From: Falsihalocynthiibacter halioticoli
Lineage (GTDB): Bacteria; Pseudomonadota; Alphaproteobacteria; Rhodobacterales; Rhodobacteraceae
Assembly: GCF_025802015.1 (NCBI RefSeq)
Contig: NZ_JAOYFC010000001.1
Location: 806,001-870,000 of the forward strand
DNA length: 64,000 nucleotides
Direction: 5' to 3'
Below the pieces are notes generated by a model. It did no database searches. It was not told where the DNA came from and worked only from the letters and a program-made list of their open reading frames with translations. Positions 51,485 to 59,482 of this stretch are shown here, piece by piece (positions within the stretch are counted from its first letter, which is position 1; each line of letters begins with the position of its first letter). The position numbers and the translations under genes were made by a program.

Positions 51485-51818
51485 GTTACCTCTTTGGATT
51501 GACCGAAATACAATCTAAGCGAAAGTTCGCCTAGGTCGCCTGTTGCGGGATTGAAGTTTCCTATCTTCTTGACTAAAAAGTAAAAAACATTGAATTTCAT
51601 CAATTGATGAAAAGAACAAAAACACGTTTTAGGTGCATAGATCACGAAACAGTTAACCTTATACAAGAAAAAGCGGTGGTGATTTCCCACAAATACACGT
51701 AATAATAGAACGGTAAGCGTAGTGACGTGAATGTGGTGAACATTGATTGGTGCTCTAAGTTGTTGGCATCATATTCGTTTCGCTTTATTCGCGTGTTTTA
51801 AAGTAGTGGAGCGTAAAA
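51485..51818 (+). other. AT-rich intergenic region with an 18-bp perfect palindrome
   Basis: This 334-base gap between the divergent quinone oxidoreductase and XRE genes has no convincing gene. It is visibly AT-rich. At 51595-51612 lies the perfect palindrome TTTCATCAATTGATGAAA, a plausible regulator operator. TTGACT at 51569 could be a -35 for the plus strand. Confidence 0.6.
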
Positions 51819-52190
51819 ATGAAACACCCGGTAGACGTACACGTTGGAAAACGTATCCGCCATCGCAGATGGATGGTAGGCATGACCCAACAGCAACTCG
51901 CAGAACGTGTTGGAATTAAATTCCAGCAAATTCAAAAGTATGAAACTGGAATGAACCGTGTTTCCGCTTCCCGTCTTTGGGATATTTCGGATGCTATGGG
52001 GGTTCCGATTAGTTTCTTTTTCGAAGGGTTGGGCGGCAAGTCCGGCTCTGAAGCTAAGGAAACAACGGTTCGTGGTGATTTCATGGCCGATAAGGAGGCG
52101 CTTGAGCTCGTGCGCTCCTACTATGCGATTCCCGAGAATCAGCGACGTCGTTTGTTCGAATTGGCACGTGTATTGAGTGACGTTGCCTAA
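51819..52190 (+). CDS. XRE-family transcriptional regulator
   Basis: The 123-residue protein has a Cro/C1-type helix-turn-helix (about 10-66) with MTQQQLAERVGIKFQQIQKYETG and a helical C-terminal tail ending in RRRLFELARVLSD. It is preceded by an AT-rich promoter-containing gap and GGAGCG. Its targets are unknown; the adjacent palindrome could be its operator, which is inference. A terminator follows. Confidence 0.9.
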   Translation: MKHPVDVHVGKRIRHRRWMVGMTQQQLAERVGIKFQQIQKYETGMNRVSASRLWDISDAMGVPISFFFEGLGGKSGSEAKETTVRGDFMADKEALELVRSYYAIPENQRRRLFELARVLSDVA

Positions 52191-52211
52191 TTAGACGGAT
52201 CGAAAAGCGAA

Positions 52212-52242
52212 AAGGCGCGCTCTTGTATAGCGCGCTTTTTTG
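52212..52242 (+). terminator. Intrinsic terminator after the XRE gene
   Basis: GCGCGC pairs with GCGCGC around TCTTGTATA, flanked by AAAAG and TTTTTT, 22 bases after the stop. Confidence 0.8.
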
Positions 52243-52341
52243 TTGCCTGCACGATAGGGAAGGGTGGCTCGCGGCTTGCGCGCGGTTGAGGGTCTGTCCT
52301 ATCAAGGCGGCATCCAAACCCGAGTAGAGAACGAGGCGATC

Positions 52342-53142
52342 ATGGACCTTTCACAAGCAGACATCACCTCGATTAGGGAAACAGCCGAGCTTATGGCCGA
52401 CGCCGCGCGGCGGGTGACCCTTCAGTATTTCCGAGGCGGAGAGCTGGCAACTGAGAATAAGTGGGACGAGGGCTTTGATCCCGTTACCGTGGCTGATCGC
52501 GAAGCCGAAAAATCCATGCGCGCAATCCTTGCCGAAAAACGCCCCGAGGACTCTATTTTGGGCGAGGAGTTTGGGGTCACGGTTGGCACCTCTGGTTTGA
52601 CATGGGTGCTGGACCCGATTGATGGCACGCGGGGTTTTATCTCTGGAACGCCTACATGGGGCGTTCTGATCGCGGTATCTGATGAGAACGGCCCGATTTT
52701 CGGCGTGATCGATCAGCCCTACATCGGCGAGAGATTTCGCGGTGGTTTCGGGCTAGCAAAGATGCAGGGGCCACATTGGGCGCGCGGATTGGGCGTGTCC
52801 TCCGTCAGCCGGCTGTCTGATGCGACCTTGTTCACAACCTTTCCAGAAGTCGGGACATTCGAAGAGGCCGCAGCCTTTCGCGAGGTCGAGCGCGAAGTGA
52901 AGTTAACGCGCTACGGCATGGATTGTTATGCCTATGCACTTCTTGCCGCAGGTCAGATCGATCTGGTGATCGAGGCGGGATTACAGCCCTATGACATCCA
53001 AGCTCCCATCGCGGTTATCCAAGCTGCCGGTGGTGTTGTGACGGATTGGAAGGGAGAGCCTGCGCACAACGGTGGACGTGTCCTTGCTGCCGCAACGCCA
53101 GAGCTGCATGCTGCGGCGCTCCTTCTGCTCTCAGACGCCTAA
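52342..53142 (+). CDS. hisN: Inositol-monophosphatase-family phosphatase, histidinol-phosphatase (HisN) type
   Basis: The 266-residue protein has the metal-dependent phosphatase signatures GEEFG (74-78) and DPIDGTRGF (91-99), and a later GLQPYDIQAPIAVIQAAGG. The RGF after the DGT and the length fit the HisN type, which removes phosphate from histidinol phosphate; inositol monophosphatase is the alternative. The ATG at 52342 fits the family; a longer frame from 52264 is not. Confidence 0.82.
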   Translation: MDLSQADITSIRETAELMADAARRVTLQYFRGGELATENKWDEGFDPVTVADREAEKSMRAILAEKRPEDSILGEEFGVTVGTSGLTWVLDPIDGTRGFISGTPTWGVLIAVSDENGPIFGVIDQPYIGERFRGGFGLAKMQGPHWARGLGVSSVSRLSDATLFTTFPEVGTFEEAAAFREVEREVKLTRYGMDCYAYALLAAGQIDLVIEAGLQPYDIQAPIAVIQAAGGVVTDWKGEPAHNGGRVLAAATPELHAAALLLLSDA

Positions 53143-53278
53143 TCCACATCCGCGAAGCTTGATTCCAGATGCCTGCGTGATATTCTTGCGCTCGTATCAG
53201 GTCCTTTGCCCTTTTCTGCTGATACGCTTCACACAACCGCCAAATGGCACCGAATTGGGCAGAATTGTGTGGAGACCT

Positions 53279-54634
53279 ATGACAAACATCTTGATTGAAA
53301 ACGCGACTCTTGCCCTCACCATGGATGATGCGGGCAGCGAAATTGCGAATTGCGATATCCATGTAAGGGACGGGGTGATTCAAGCCGTCGGCCCAAATCT
53401 ACGGGCGCATTTGCAGGGCGAACAAGCCGAAGGACTTGCCGTACATCGCGCAGACGGTTGTCTCGTGACGCCTGGATTGGTGAATACGCACCATCATCTC
53501 TATCAAACGATGACCCGCGCGGTTCCTGCGGCCCAAGATGCTTTACTGTTTGGCTGGCTGCAGTCGCTCTATCCTATTTGGGGTCGTTTTGGACCGCGCG
53601 AAATGCATTCTGGCGCGGTTATTGGCCTTGCTGAATTGGCGCTATCCGGCTGCACGCTTAGCTCGGATCACATGTATATCTTCCCCAACGGAGCGCGACT
53701 TGAAGACTCGATCGAGGCGGCGCAGCGGGTCGGGCTGCGGTTCCATCCCACACGCGGCGCGATGTCGATCGGCGAGAGCAAAGGCGGTCTGCCACCCGAT
53801 GCGTTGGTTGAAGATGAGGCCGCTATTCTCGAGGATTGCATCAGGCTGATCGATGCTCACCACGATCCACGCGACGGCTCGATGCTGCGAGTGGGTGTAG
53901 CGCCGTGTTCGCCATTTTCCGTCAGCACAGACCTCATGCGTGAAGCTGCACTTCTTGCGCGCGATAAGGGCGTGATGCTCCACACGCATTTGGCCGAAAA
54001 CGACGAAGATATCGCCTATTCCCTAGAAAAGTTCGGCTGCCGCCCTGGCGAATATGCCCGCGATCTTGGCTGGCTGGGCGAGGATGTCTGGCACGCTCAT
54101 TGCGTCAAACTCGACGCGACCGAGATTGATCTCTTTGCCGCAACCCGCACGGGCGTTGCGCATTGCCCTTGTTCCAATTGCCGCCTCGGTTCAGGCATCG
54201 CGCCTGTGCGCCAGATGCGCGATCAGGGCGTGCGGGTCGGTCTTGGTGTGGATGGGTCTGCGAGCAATGATCTCGGCTCGCTTTCAGCAGAGGCGCGACA
54301 GTTGATGTTGCTACAGCGGGTTCAAAACGGTGCCGATGCAATGAGTGCCCGCGAGGCGCTTTACATCGCAACGCGTGGTGGAGCAGAAGTACTCGGACGA
54401 TCCGATTGCGGGCAAATCGCCGTTGGAAAACGCGCCGATCTCGCGATATGGGATTTGCAAGGGTTGGAGAGTGCCGGAAGTTGGGATCCTGCCGCTATTC
54501 TGCTCGCCGGACCGCAGAAAGTGCGCGACCTCTTTGTCGAAGGAAAGCAGATCGTACGTGATGGCGAAATGCAGACCATCAACTTGCCCCAAGCAATCAA
54601 AGAACAGAACAAACTTGCTAAAGACTTGATGTAG
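53279..54634 (+). CDS. Amidohydrolase, putative 8-oxoguanine deaminase
   Basis: The 451-residue protein is a metal-dependent cyclic-amidine deaminase of the AtzB/TrzN-8-oxoguanine deaminase clade. The metal site is NTHHHLYQ (His71-His73), then HTHLAE, HAHC and VDGSASND. Close relatives are annotated as 8-oxoguanine or hydroxydechloroatrazine deaminases; the exact substrate is not decided by sequence. It starts at 53279 after TGGAGACC; upstream frame to 53072 is not family-like. Confidence 0.85.
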   Translation: MTNILIENATLALTMDDAGSEIANCDIHVRDGVIQAVGPNLRAHLQGEQAEGLAVHRADGCLVTPGLVNTHHHLYQTMTRAVPAAQDALLFGWLQSLYPIWGRFGPREMHSGAVIGLAELALSGCTLSSDHMYIFPNGARLEDSIEAAQRVGLRFHPTRGAMSIGESKGGLPPDALVEDEAAILEDCIRLIDAHHDPRDGSMLRVGVAPCSPFSVSTDLMREAALLARDKGVMLHTHLAENDEDIAYSLEKFGCRPGEYARDLGWLGEDVWHAHCVKLDATEIDLFAATRTGVAHCPCSNCRLGSGIAPVRQMRDQGVRVGLGVDGSASNDLGSLSAEARQLMLLQRVQNGADAMSAREALYIATRGGAEVLGRSDCGQIAVGKRADLAIWDLQGLESAGSWDPAAILLAGPQKVRDLFVEGKQIVRDGEMQTINLPQAIKEQNKLAKDLM

Positions 54635-54679
54635 CCATAATTTCCGCTCAAAATGAGAAAAATTGGACGAGGGAAGATT

Positions 54680-55147
54680 ATGAAAATCAAATTTGGTGCG
54701 ATCGCGGCCGCGGCGGCATTCATGCTGGCAGCCTGCTCTGAGCAAACAACAGTGGTAACGGCGGGTGGTGGTAACGACCTTGCTGTTTCGCTTGAGGACA
54801 TCGTGAATTTCGAGCGCAGAAATGCGAGCCTGCCTGAACTGACTTCAAATGCGCAACTTGATGCAGCCGCTCTTGCGCTTGCCGAAGACATGAACGCGAA
54901 TGGCTTTGTAGGGCACACCGGCACTGACGGTTCGACCGTCAAAGACCGCGTTGAGGCTACGGGATATTGCGCACGCGTCCTTGCCGAAAACGCCTATAGA
55001 GGAGAGCGCGGCGGTATCGGCGCAATCGATTGGTGGATGCAATCTCCGCCGCATCGCGCAAATATTCTCAATTCGAAAGTCACTGAATTCGGCATGGCCG
55101 GATCGGGCCAGTCTTGGGCAATGGTATTGGCCGGTCGCCCCTGCTGA
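54680..55147 (+). CDS. CAP-domain (SCP-like) lipoprotein
   Basis: The 155-residue protein has a lipobox LAAC (Cys19) and a CAP domain: NFERRNASLPELTSNAQL, then GHTGTDGST, AENAY and SPPHRANIL. Bacterial CAP proteins are secreted or surface-bound and of unclear function. The conserved His residues of the CAP cavity are present. The start at 54680 follows GAGGGAAG. Confidence 0.88.
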   Translation: MKIKFGAIAAAAAFMLAACSEQTTVVTAGGGNDLAVSLEDIVNFERRNASLPELTSNAQLDAAALALAEDMNANGFVGHTGTDGSTVKDRVEATGYCARVLAENAYRGERGGIGAIDWWMQSPPHRANILNSKVTEFGMAGSGQSWAMVLAGRPC

Positions 55148-55158
55148 TAAGTCAAAAA

Positions 55159-56448
55159 TCAGGTCAGCGCACGTCGCTGGCCTGACACCCAAACATCAGA
55201 GATCGCGCGGTCATCTCCCATCATGATGGTGGCAAAGAGACTTTCCCAAATATCTTCTGCGCGCGCCGAACGCTGGGCAATCGCCGGAGTTGAGGCCAGA
55301 TCAAGCGCGATGATGTCAGCTTCCATTCCTGGAGCGATGTTGCCGATCTTATCATCCAGATGAAGCGCCTTGGCCGAACCTGCTGTCGCCAACCAATAGA
55401 GCTCCGCAGCGTGTAGAGGGCTCCCGTTCAACTGCCCAACCTCATAGGCCGCAGCCATTGTGCGCAGCATTGAGAAATTTGAGCCGCCCCCCGTATCCGT
55501 CGCCAGTCCTATCCGGTGCCCATCCGCCGCAAGGCCCTTCATGTCAAAGAGGCCGGAGCCGATGAAGGTGTTCGACGTGGGGCAATGGATGAGGCTGGCG
55601 TCCATTTCAAGCAGCCGCGATTTCTCTCGTTCCTCAAGGTGGATCGCATGGCCATAAAGCCCGCCGCTCTTGAGCAAACCAAAATACTCGTAGGTATCAA
55701 GGTAATCTCGTGCGTCGGGGAAGAGGGTTTTGACCCACGCGATTTCATCTACCTGCTCCGAAAGATGCGTTTGCATGAGAACCTCGGGATGCTCCCCCCA
55801 AAGTGCACCGAGCGCTTCCAGCTGTTCTGGCGTGGACGTCGGCGAAAATCTCGGTGTGATCGCATAGTGCGCGCGCCCTTTGCCATGCCATTTCTCAAGC
55901 AGGCGCTTGCTGTCGTCATAGGCAGATTGCGGTGTGTCGCAAAGGCCCGCGGGCGCGTTGCGATCCATGCAGGTTTTGCCCGCCACAATCCGCATTTGCC
56001 GCGCCTCGGCCGCTTCAAAAATAGCGTCAACACTCTCTGGATGGATGGTGCAATAGCTGGCGACTGTGGTGGTGCCATTGGCAAGCGCAAGATCAAGATA
56101 GCGGGCGGCAATCTCGGCGGCATAGTCCGCATCTCCAAACCGCATCTCTTCGGGGAACGTGTAAGTGTTCAGCCAATCAATCAGCCGTTTGCCCCAACTC
56201 GCGATGATCGCGGTCTGCGGGTAATGTACATGCGCATCGACAAATCCGGCGGTCAGCAGATGATCTTTATAGTCGAAACTCTCGGCGTGGGGGTATTGCG
56301 CCGCCAGCGTGTCGGCCTCTCCGACGGCAAGGATCCTGCCGCTGTCAATCGCGATGGCGCCATGGGTGATGTGGCGGGCCGCTGCCTCGATGTTTCCATT
56401 CATCGGGGAGCCGTCGAACCATAAAACCTGTCCGCGCAAGAGTTCCAT
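55159..56448 (-). CDS. guaD: Guanine deaminase
   Basis: The 429-residue zinc amidohydrolase converts guanine to xanthine. The metal site is DAHVHYPQ (His73, His75), then QTHLSE, GHAIHL and ATDTGGGSN, matching GuaD. The catalytic Glu is in HLSE. The ATG at 56448 is preferred over a GTG at 56463. It lies convergent to the CAP lipoprotein and near the second purine-type deaminase. Confidence 0.94.
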   Translation of the reverse strand: MELLRGQVLWFDGSPMNGNIEAAARHITHGAIAIDSGRILAVGEADTLAAQYPHAESFDYKDHLLTAGFVDAHVHYPQTAIIASWGKRLIDWLNTYTFPEEMRFGDADYAAEIAARYLDLALANGTTTVASYCTIHPESVDAIFEAAEARQMRIVAGKTCMDRNAPAGLCDTPQSAYDDSKRLLEKWHGKGRAHYAITPRFSPTSTPEQLEALGALWGEHPEVLMQTHLSEQVDEIAWVKTLFPDARDYLDTYEYFGLLKSGGLYGHAIHLEEREKSRLLEMDASLIHCPTSNTFIGSGLFDMKGLAADGHRIGLATDTGGGSNFSMLRTMAAAYEVGQLNGSPLHAAELYWLATAGSAKALHLDDKIGNIAPGMEADIIALDLASTPAIAQRSARAEDIWESLFATIMMGDDRAISDVWVSGQRRALT

Positions 56449-56574
56449 ATCTATCCCTTTCACCGCATAAGCGTTGAGGATAGCCCCTCATTTTCCAAAG
56501 GTAAATCTGCCTTTCCCCCTGTTTCTTTTTGCGCGCCCATTCTATGCTGCGCGAAGCAGCGAACGGAGTCTCAG

Positions 56575-57957
56575 ATGACCGAGCAGACACGCGAGTCCGA
56601 AGCCACGGACGAAGAGACATTCGGCCTTGACGACCAGACAGTCGATCAGGTTCTTGGCGCCGTTCGTAGCGGAGACGCCGCCGCACTCGCGAAGCTGATT
56701 GATCCGCTTCACGCGGCCGACGTTGCTGATATTCTCGAACAGATCGACCCAAGCACACGGCGCGATTTTGTCCAGCTTTGGGGTGGGGGGATTGATGGCG
56801 ATATCCTCTCCGAACTTGACGAAGGCTTGCGCGAAGAGGTGATCGACGCGCTCGCGCCTGACGAGCTAGCCGACGCGGTGCGCGATCTTGAGTCTGATGA
56901 CGTTGTCGACCTTCTTGAAGACCTCGAAAAGCCGCAACAGGATGCCATTCTTGACGCCCTCGACGATAGCGACCGTGTTGCCGCCGAGCGCGCGCTTTCC
57001 TATCCGGAGGAAAGTGCGGGCCGCCTTATGCAGCGCGAGGTCGTCATGGGGCCGGAGCATTGGAACGTCGGGCAAGCGATTGACTTCCTGCGCAACAGCA
57101 AGGAATTGCCAGAGCAGTTCTATCACATGATCCTCGTTGATCCGCGGATGCGGCCGGTGGGATATGTTACGCTCGGCAAACTGTTGAGCGCCCCGCGCAA
57201 AACCCCGCTTGTGGATTTGATCGAGGAAAGTTTCCGCACATTCCCTGCTACAGCACCCGAAGAAGACGTCGCCTATGCATTCAATCAATATCACCTGATA
57301 TCGGCCCCCGTCACAGATGAGGATGACCGTCTCGTTGGGGTCATCACCATTGATGACGCGATGAACGTGCTCGATGAGGAACACGAAGAAGACATCCTGC
57401 GCCTCGCCGGTGTTGGCGAAGAGAGCCTGTCGGATAGGATTTGGGAAACGGCCAAGAGCCGAGCGCCTTGGCTCACAGTGAACCTCGGCACCGCAATCCT
57501 TGCCTCCGCGGTGATTGCCCAGTTCGAGGATGCAATCGCCCAGATCGTGGCGCTCGCGGTACTCATGCCGATCATCGCGTCTATGGGCGGAAACGCCGGA
57601 ACACAAAGCCTCACCGTTGCGGTGCGTGCGCTCGCGACCAAAGACCTTACCTCGCGCAACTCATGGCGCATCTTGCGTCGGGAGGCGCTTGCGGGGCTTA
57701 TCAACGGCTTGCTCTTTGCGTTTCTGATGGGGCTTGTCGGTTACTTCTGGTACGGGAGCGGCGCCCTTGGGATGGTGCTTGCCGCGGCGATGGTTATCAA
57801 CCTTGTGGTCGCGGGTATCGTTGGTGTTGGCGTCCCCGTTGTGCTGGATAAGATCGGTATCGATCCTGCGCTGGCCTCGGGCACATTTGTAACGACCGTT
57901 ACTGATGTCGCGGGCTTCTTGGCCTTTCTTGGCCTTGCATCGGCCTTCCTCCTATGA
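56575..57957 (+). CDS. mgtE: Magnesium transporter MgtE
   Basis: The 460-residue channel has an N-terminal superhelical domain (about 25-135), a CBS pair (about 140-265) and five membrane helices at the C-terminus with MGGNAGTQSLTVAVRAL in the pore region. It imports Mg2+ when the cytoplasmic level is low. It is coupled to the folate ligase gene by a 4-base overlap. Confidence 0.96.
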   Translation: MTEQTRESEATDEETFGLDDQTVDQVLGAVRSGDAAALAKLIDPLHAADVADILEQIDPSTRRDFVQLWGGGIDGDILSELDEGLREEVIDALAPDELADAVRDLESDDVVDLLEDLEKPQQDAILDALDDSDRVAAERALSYPEESAGRLMQREVVMGPEHWNVGQAIDFLRNSKELPEQFYHMILVDPRMRPVGYVTLGKLLSAPRKTPLVDLIEESFRTFPATAPEEDVAYAFNQYHLISAPVTDEDDRLVGVITIDDAMNVLDEEHEEDILRLAGVGEESLSDRIWETAKSRAPWLTVNLGTAILASAVIAQFEDAIAQIVALAVLMPIIASMGGNAGTQSLTVAVRALATKDLTSRNSWRILRREALAGLINGLLFAFLMGLVGYFWYGSGALGMVLAAAMVINLVVAGIVGVGVPVVLDKIGIDPALASGTFVTTVTDVAGFLAFLGLASAFLL

Positions 57958-58505
57958 GCGTGGTTCTGGATAAGGCTGATCTGCGCGAGCGGGCTTTCGC
58001 GCGTCGAGCCGAGGCGCGTGCGCGTTTGGGCGCGACCCCGCCGAACGGGTTGGCCGAGGTGCTTGCGCCTCATGCGGGCAAAGTGCTGGCGGGCTATATG
58101 CCGATCCGAACAGAGATTAACCCGCTGCCTGAAATGCGCGCCCACGATGGTCCGGTTGCTGTGCCGGTGATTCAAGCCAAAGGGGCGCCGCTGAAGTTTG
58201 CGCTTTGGAGCGAAAATACAGAAATGACGCGCGGCGAATTTGGTGCAATGATCCCGGCAAAGCCCGAGTATGTGACGCCCGAAGTTCTGATCGTGCCGCT
58301 GGTGGCGTTTGATGCTGCGGGCAACCGACTTGGCTACGGCGGCGGGTTTTATGATCGGACGCTCGAAGAGCTCCGCGCGGCAGGAAACGCCATCGCGATC
58401 GGCTTTGCCTTTGAAGCGCAGTATTTTGAGCGAATCCCGTGTGAGCCCACGGATCAGCGGCTTGATGTGATGGTTACGGACGAAAAAATACGCCATTTCC
58501 CGTAA
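57954..58505 (+). CDS. 5-formyltetrahydrofolate cyclo-ligase
   Basis: The 183-residue protein makes 5,10-methenyltetrahydrofolate from 5-formyl-THF and ATP (YgfA/MTHFS family). The signatures RLGYGGGFYDRTL and AIGFAFEAQ are present, with basic N-terminal residues. It overlaps mgtE by 4 bases. No 6S RNA-like element was seen in the adjacent gaps. Confidence 0.93.
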   Translation: MSVVLDKADLRERAFARRAEARARLGATPPNGLAEVLAPHAGKVLAGYMPIRTEINPLPEMRAHDGPVAVPVIQAKGAPLKFALWSENTEMTRGEFGAMIPAKPEYVTPEVLIVPLVAFDAAGNRLGYGGGFYDRTLEELRAAGNAIAIGFAFEAQYFERIPCEPTDQRLDVMVTDEKIRHFP

Positions 58506-58566
58506 ATTTCCAAATTTGGAACGATTTCTTGGGGTGTGCGTTAGAGTTTAGAAAGTACGAAATTCG

Positions 58567-59382
58567 ATGAGAATACTGTTTTTAGGCGATGTTGTTGGCC
58601 GCTCTGGACGCAAAGCAATAACAGAGCGGCTCAAAGGGCTGCGCGAGAAGTGGCGGTTGGATTTCGTTGTGGTCAACGGCGAGAATGCCACCTCTGGTGC
58701 GGGGCTGTCGGCGGCTCATGCGCGGGTGCTGCTTGAGGCAGGTGCGGATTGTATCACGCTTGGCGATCATGCGTTCGACCAGCGCGACATGCTCACCTAT
58801 ATCGAGCAGGAACCGCGCATCATCCGCCCACTCAATTTTGCCAAGGGCGCACCGGGAAAAGGTGCGCGGCTGTTTGATGGCGGGCGCGGGCGAAAGATTC
58901 TGGTTACGCAAGTTCTGGGGCAAGTCTTTATGAAGCGGGCCTTTGATGATCCATTCTCCGCGATCGAGACCGAGTTGAAACGCCATCCGCTTGGCGGGCT
59001 GGCACAGGCAATTTTGGTCGATGTGCATTGCGAAGCCACCAGCGAAAAGATGGGCATGGGCCATTGGTGCGACGGTCGCGCGAGTGTTGTTGTCGGTACG
59101 CATACCCACGTTCCCACAGGTGACGCGCAGATCCTTCCCAAAGGCACCGCATTCCAAAGCGACGCGGGCATGTGCGGCGATTACAACTCTGTCATCGGAA
59201 TGGAAAAGGCCGAACCGATGCGCCGCTTCATCACCGGGATGGGCAAGGGGCGGTTCACCCCCGCCACCGAAGAAGCAACGCTGTCTGGGCTATTCGTTGA
59301 AACCGACGATCGCACGGGGCTTGCAAAAACTGTGTCTATGGTGCGTGAGGGCGGAAGACTTGAGCCGTCTTCGCCCAAGTAA
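58567..59382 (+). CDS. TIGR00282 family metallophosphoesterase, YmdB-like
   Basis: The 271-residue protein matches the YmdB family. Metal ligands are Asp8 in FLGDVVG, Glu39 and Asn40 in NGENAT, then Asp67-His68 in LGDHAFDQ, and HCEATSEK and GTHTHVP later. YmdB of Bacillus has Asn at the position of Asp67. The Bacillus member hydrolyses cAMP and affects RNA turnover; the function here is inferred. ATG at 58567 lies 61 bases after the ligase gene. Confidence 0.9.
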   Translation: MRILFLGDVVGRSGRKAITERLKGLREKWRLDFVVVNGENATSGAGLSAAHARVLLEAGADCITLGDHAFDQRDMLTYIEQEPRIIRPLNFAKGAPGKGARLFDGGRGRKILVTQVLGQVFMKRAFDDPFSAIETELKRHPLGGLAQAILVDVHCEATSEKMGMGHWCDGRASVVVGTHTHVPTGDAQILPKGTAFQSDAGMCGDYNSVIGMEKAEPMRRFITGMGKGRFTPATEEATLSGLFVETDDRTGLAKTVSMVREGGRLEPSSPK

Positions 59383-59482
59383 CGGAAAAATCTCCCTGAA
59401 ACACTGCGCGATCAAACCAGCACTTGTACAACGCAATGACATTCGGCAATGATTGATCGACTAAAAGAGGCGCGGCCAAATC

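Noticed and set aside
51481..51690. 69-residue minus-strand frame in the AT-rich gap
   Set aside because: Composition is that of chance translation of AT-rich DNA and it overlaps the quinone oxidoreductase start.
58506..58566. 6S RNA next to the folate ligase gene
   Set aside because: The gap is only 61 bases, far too short, and has no 6S-like fold.
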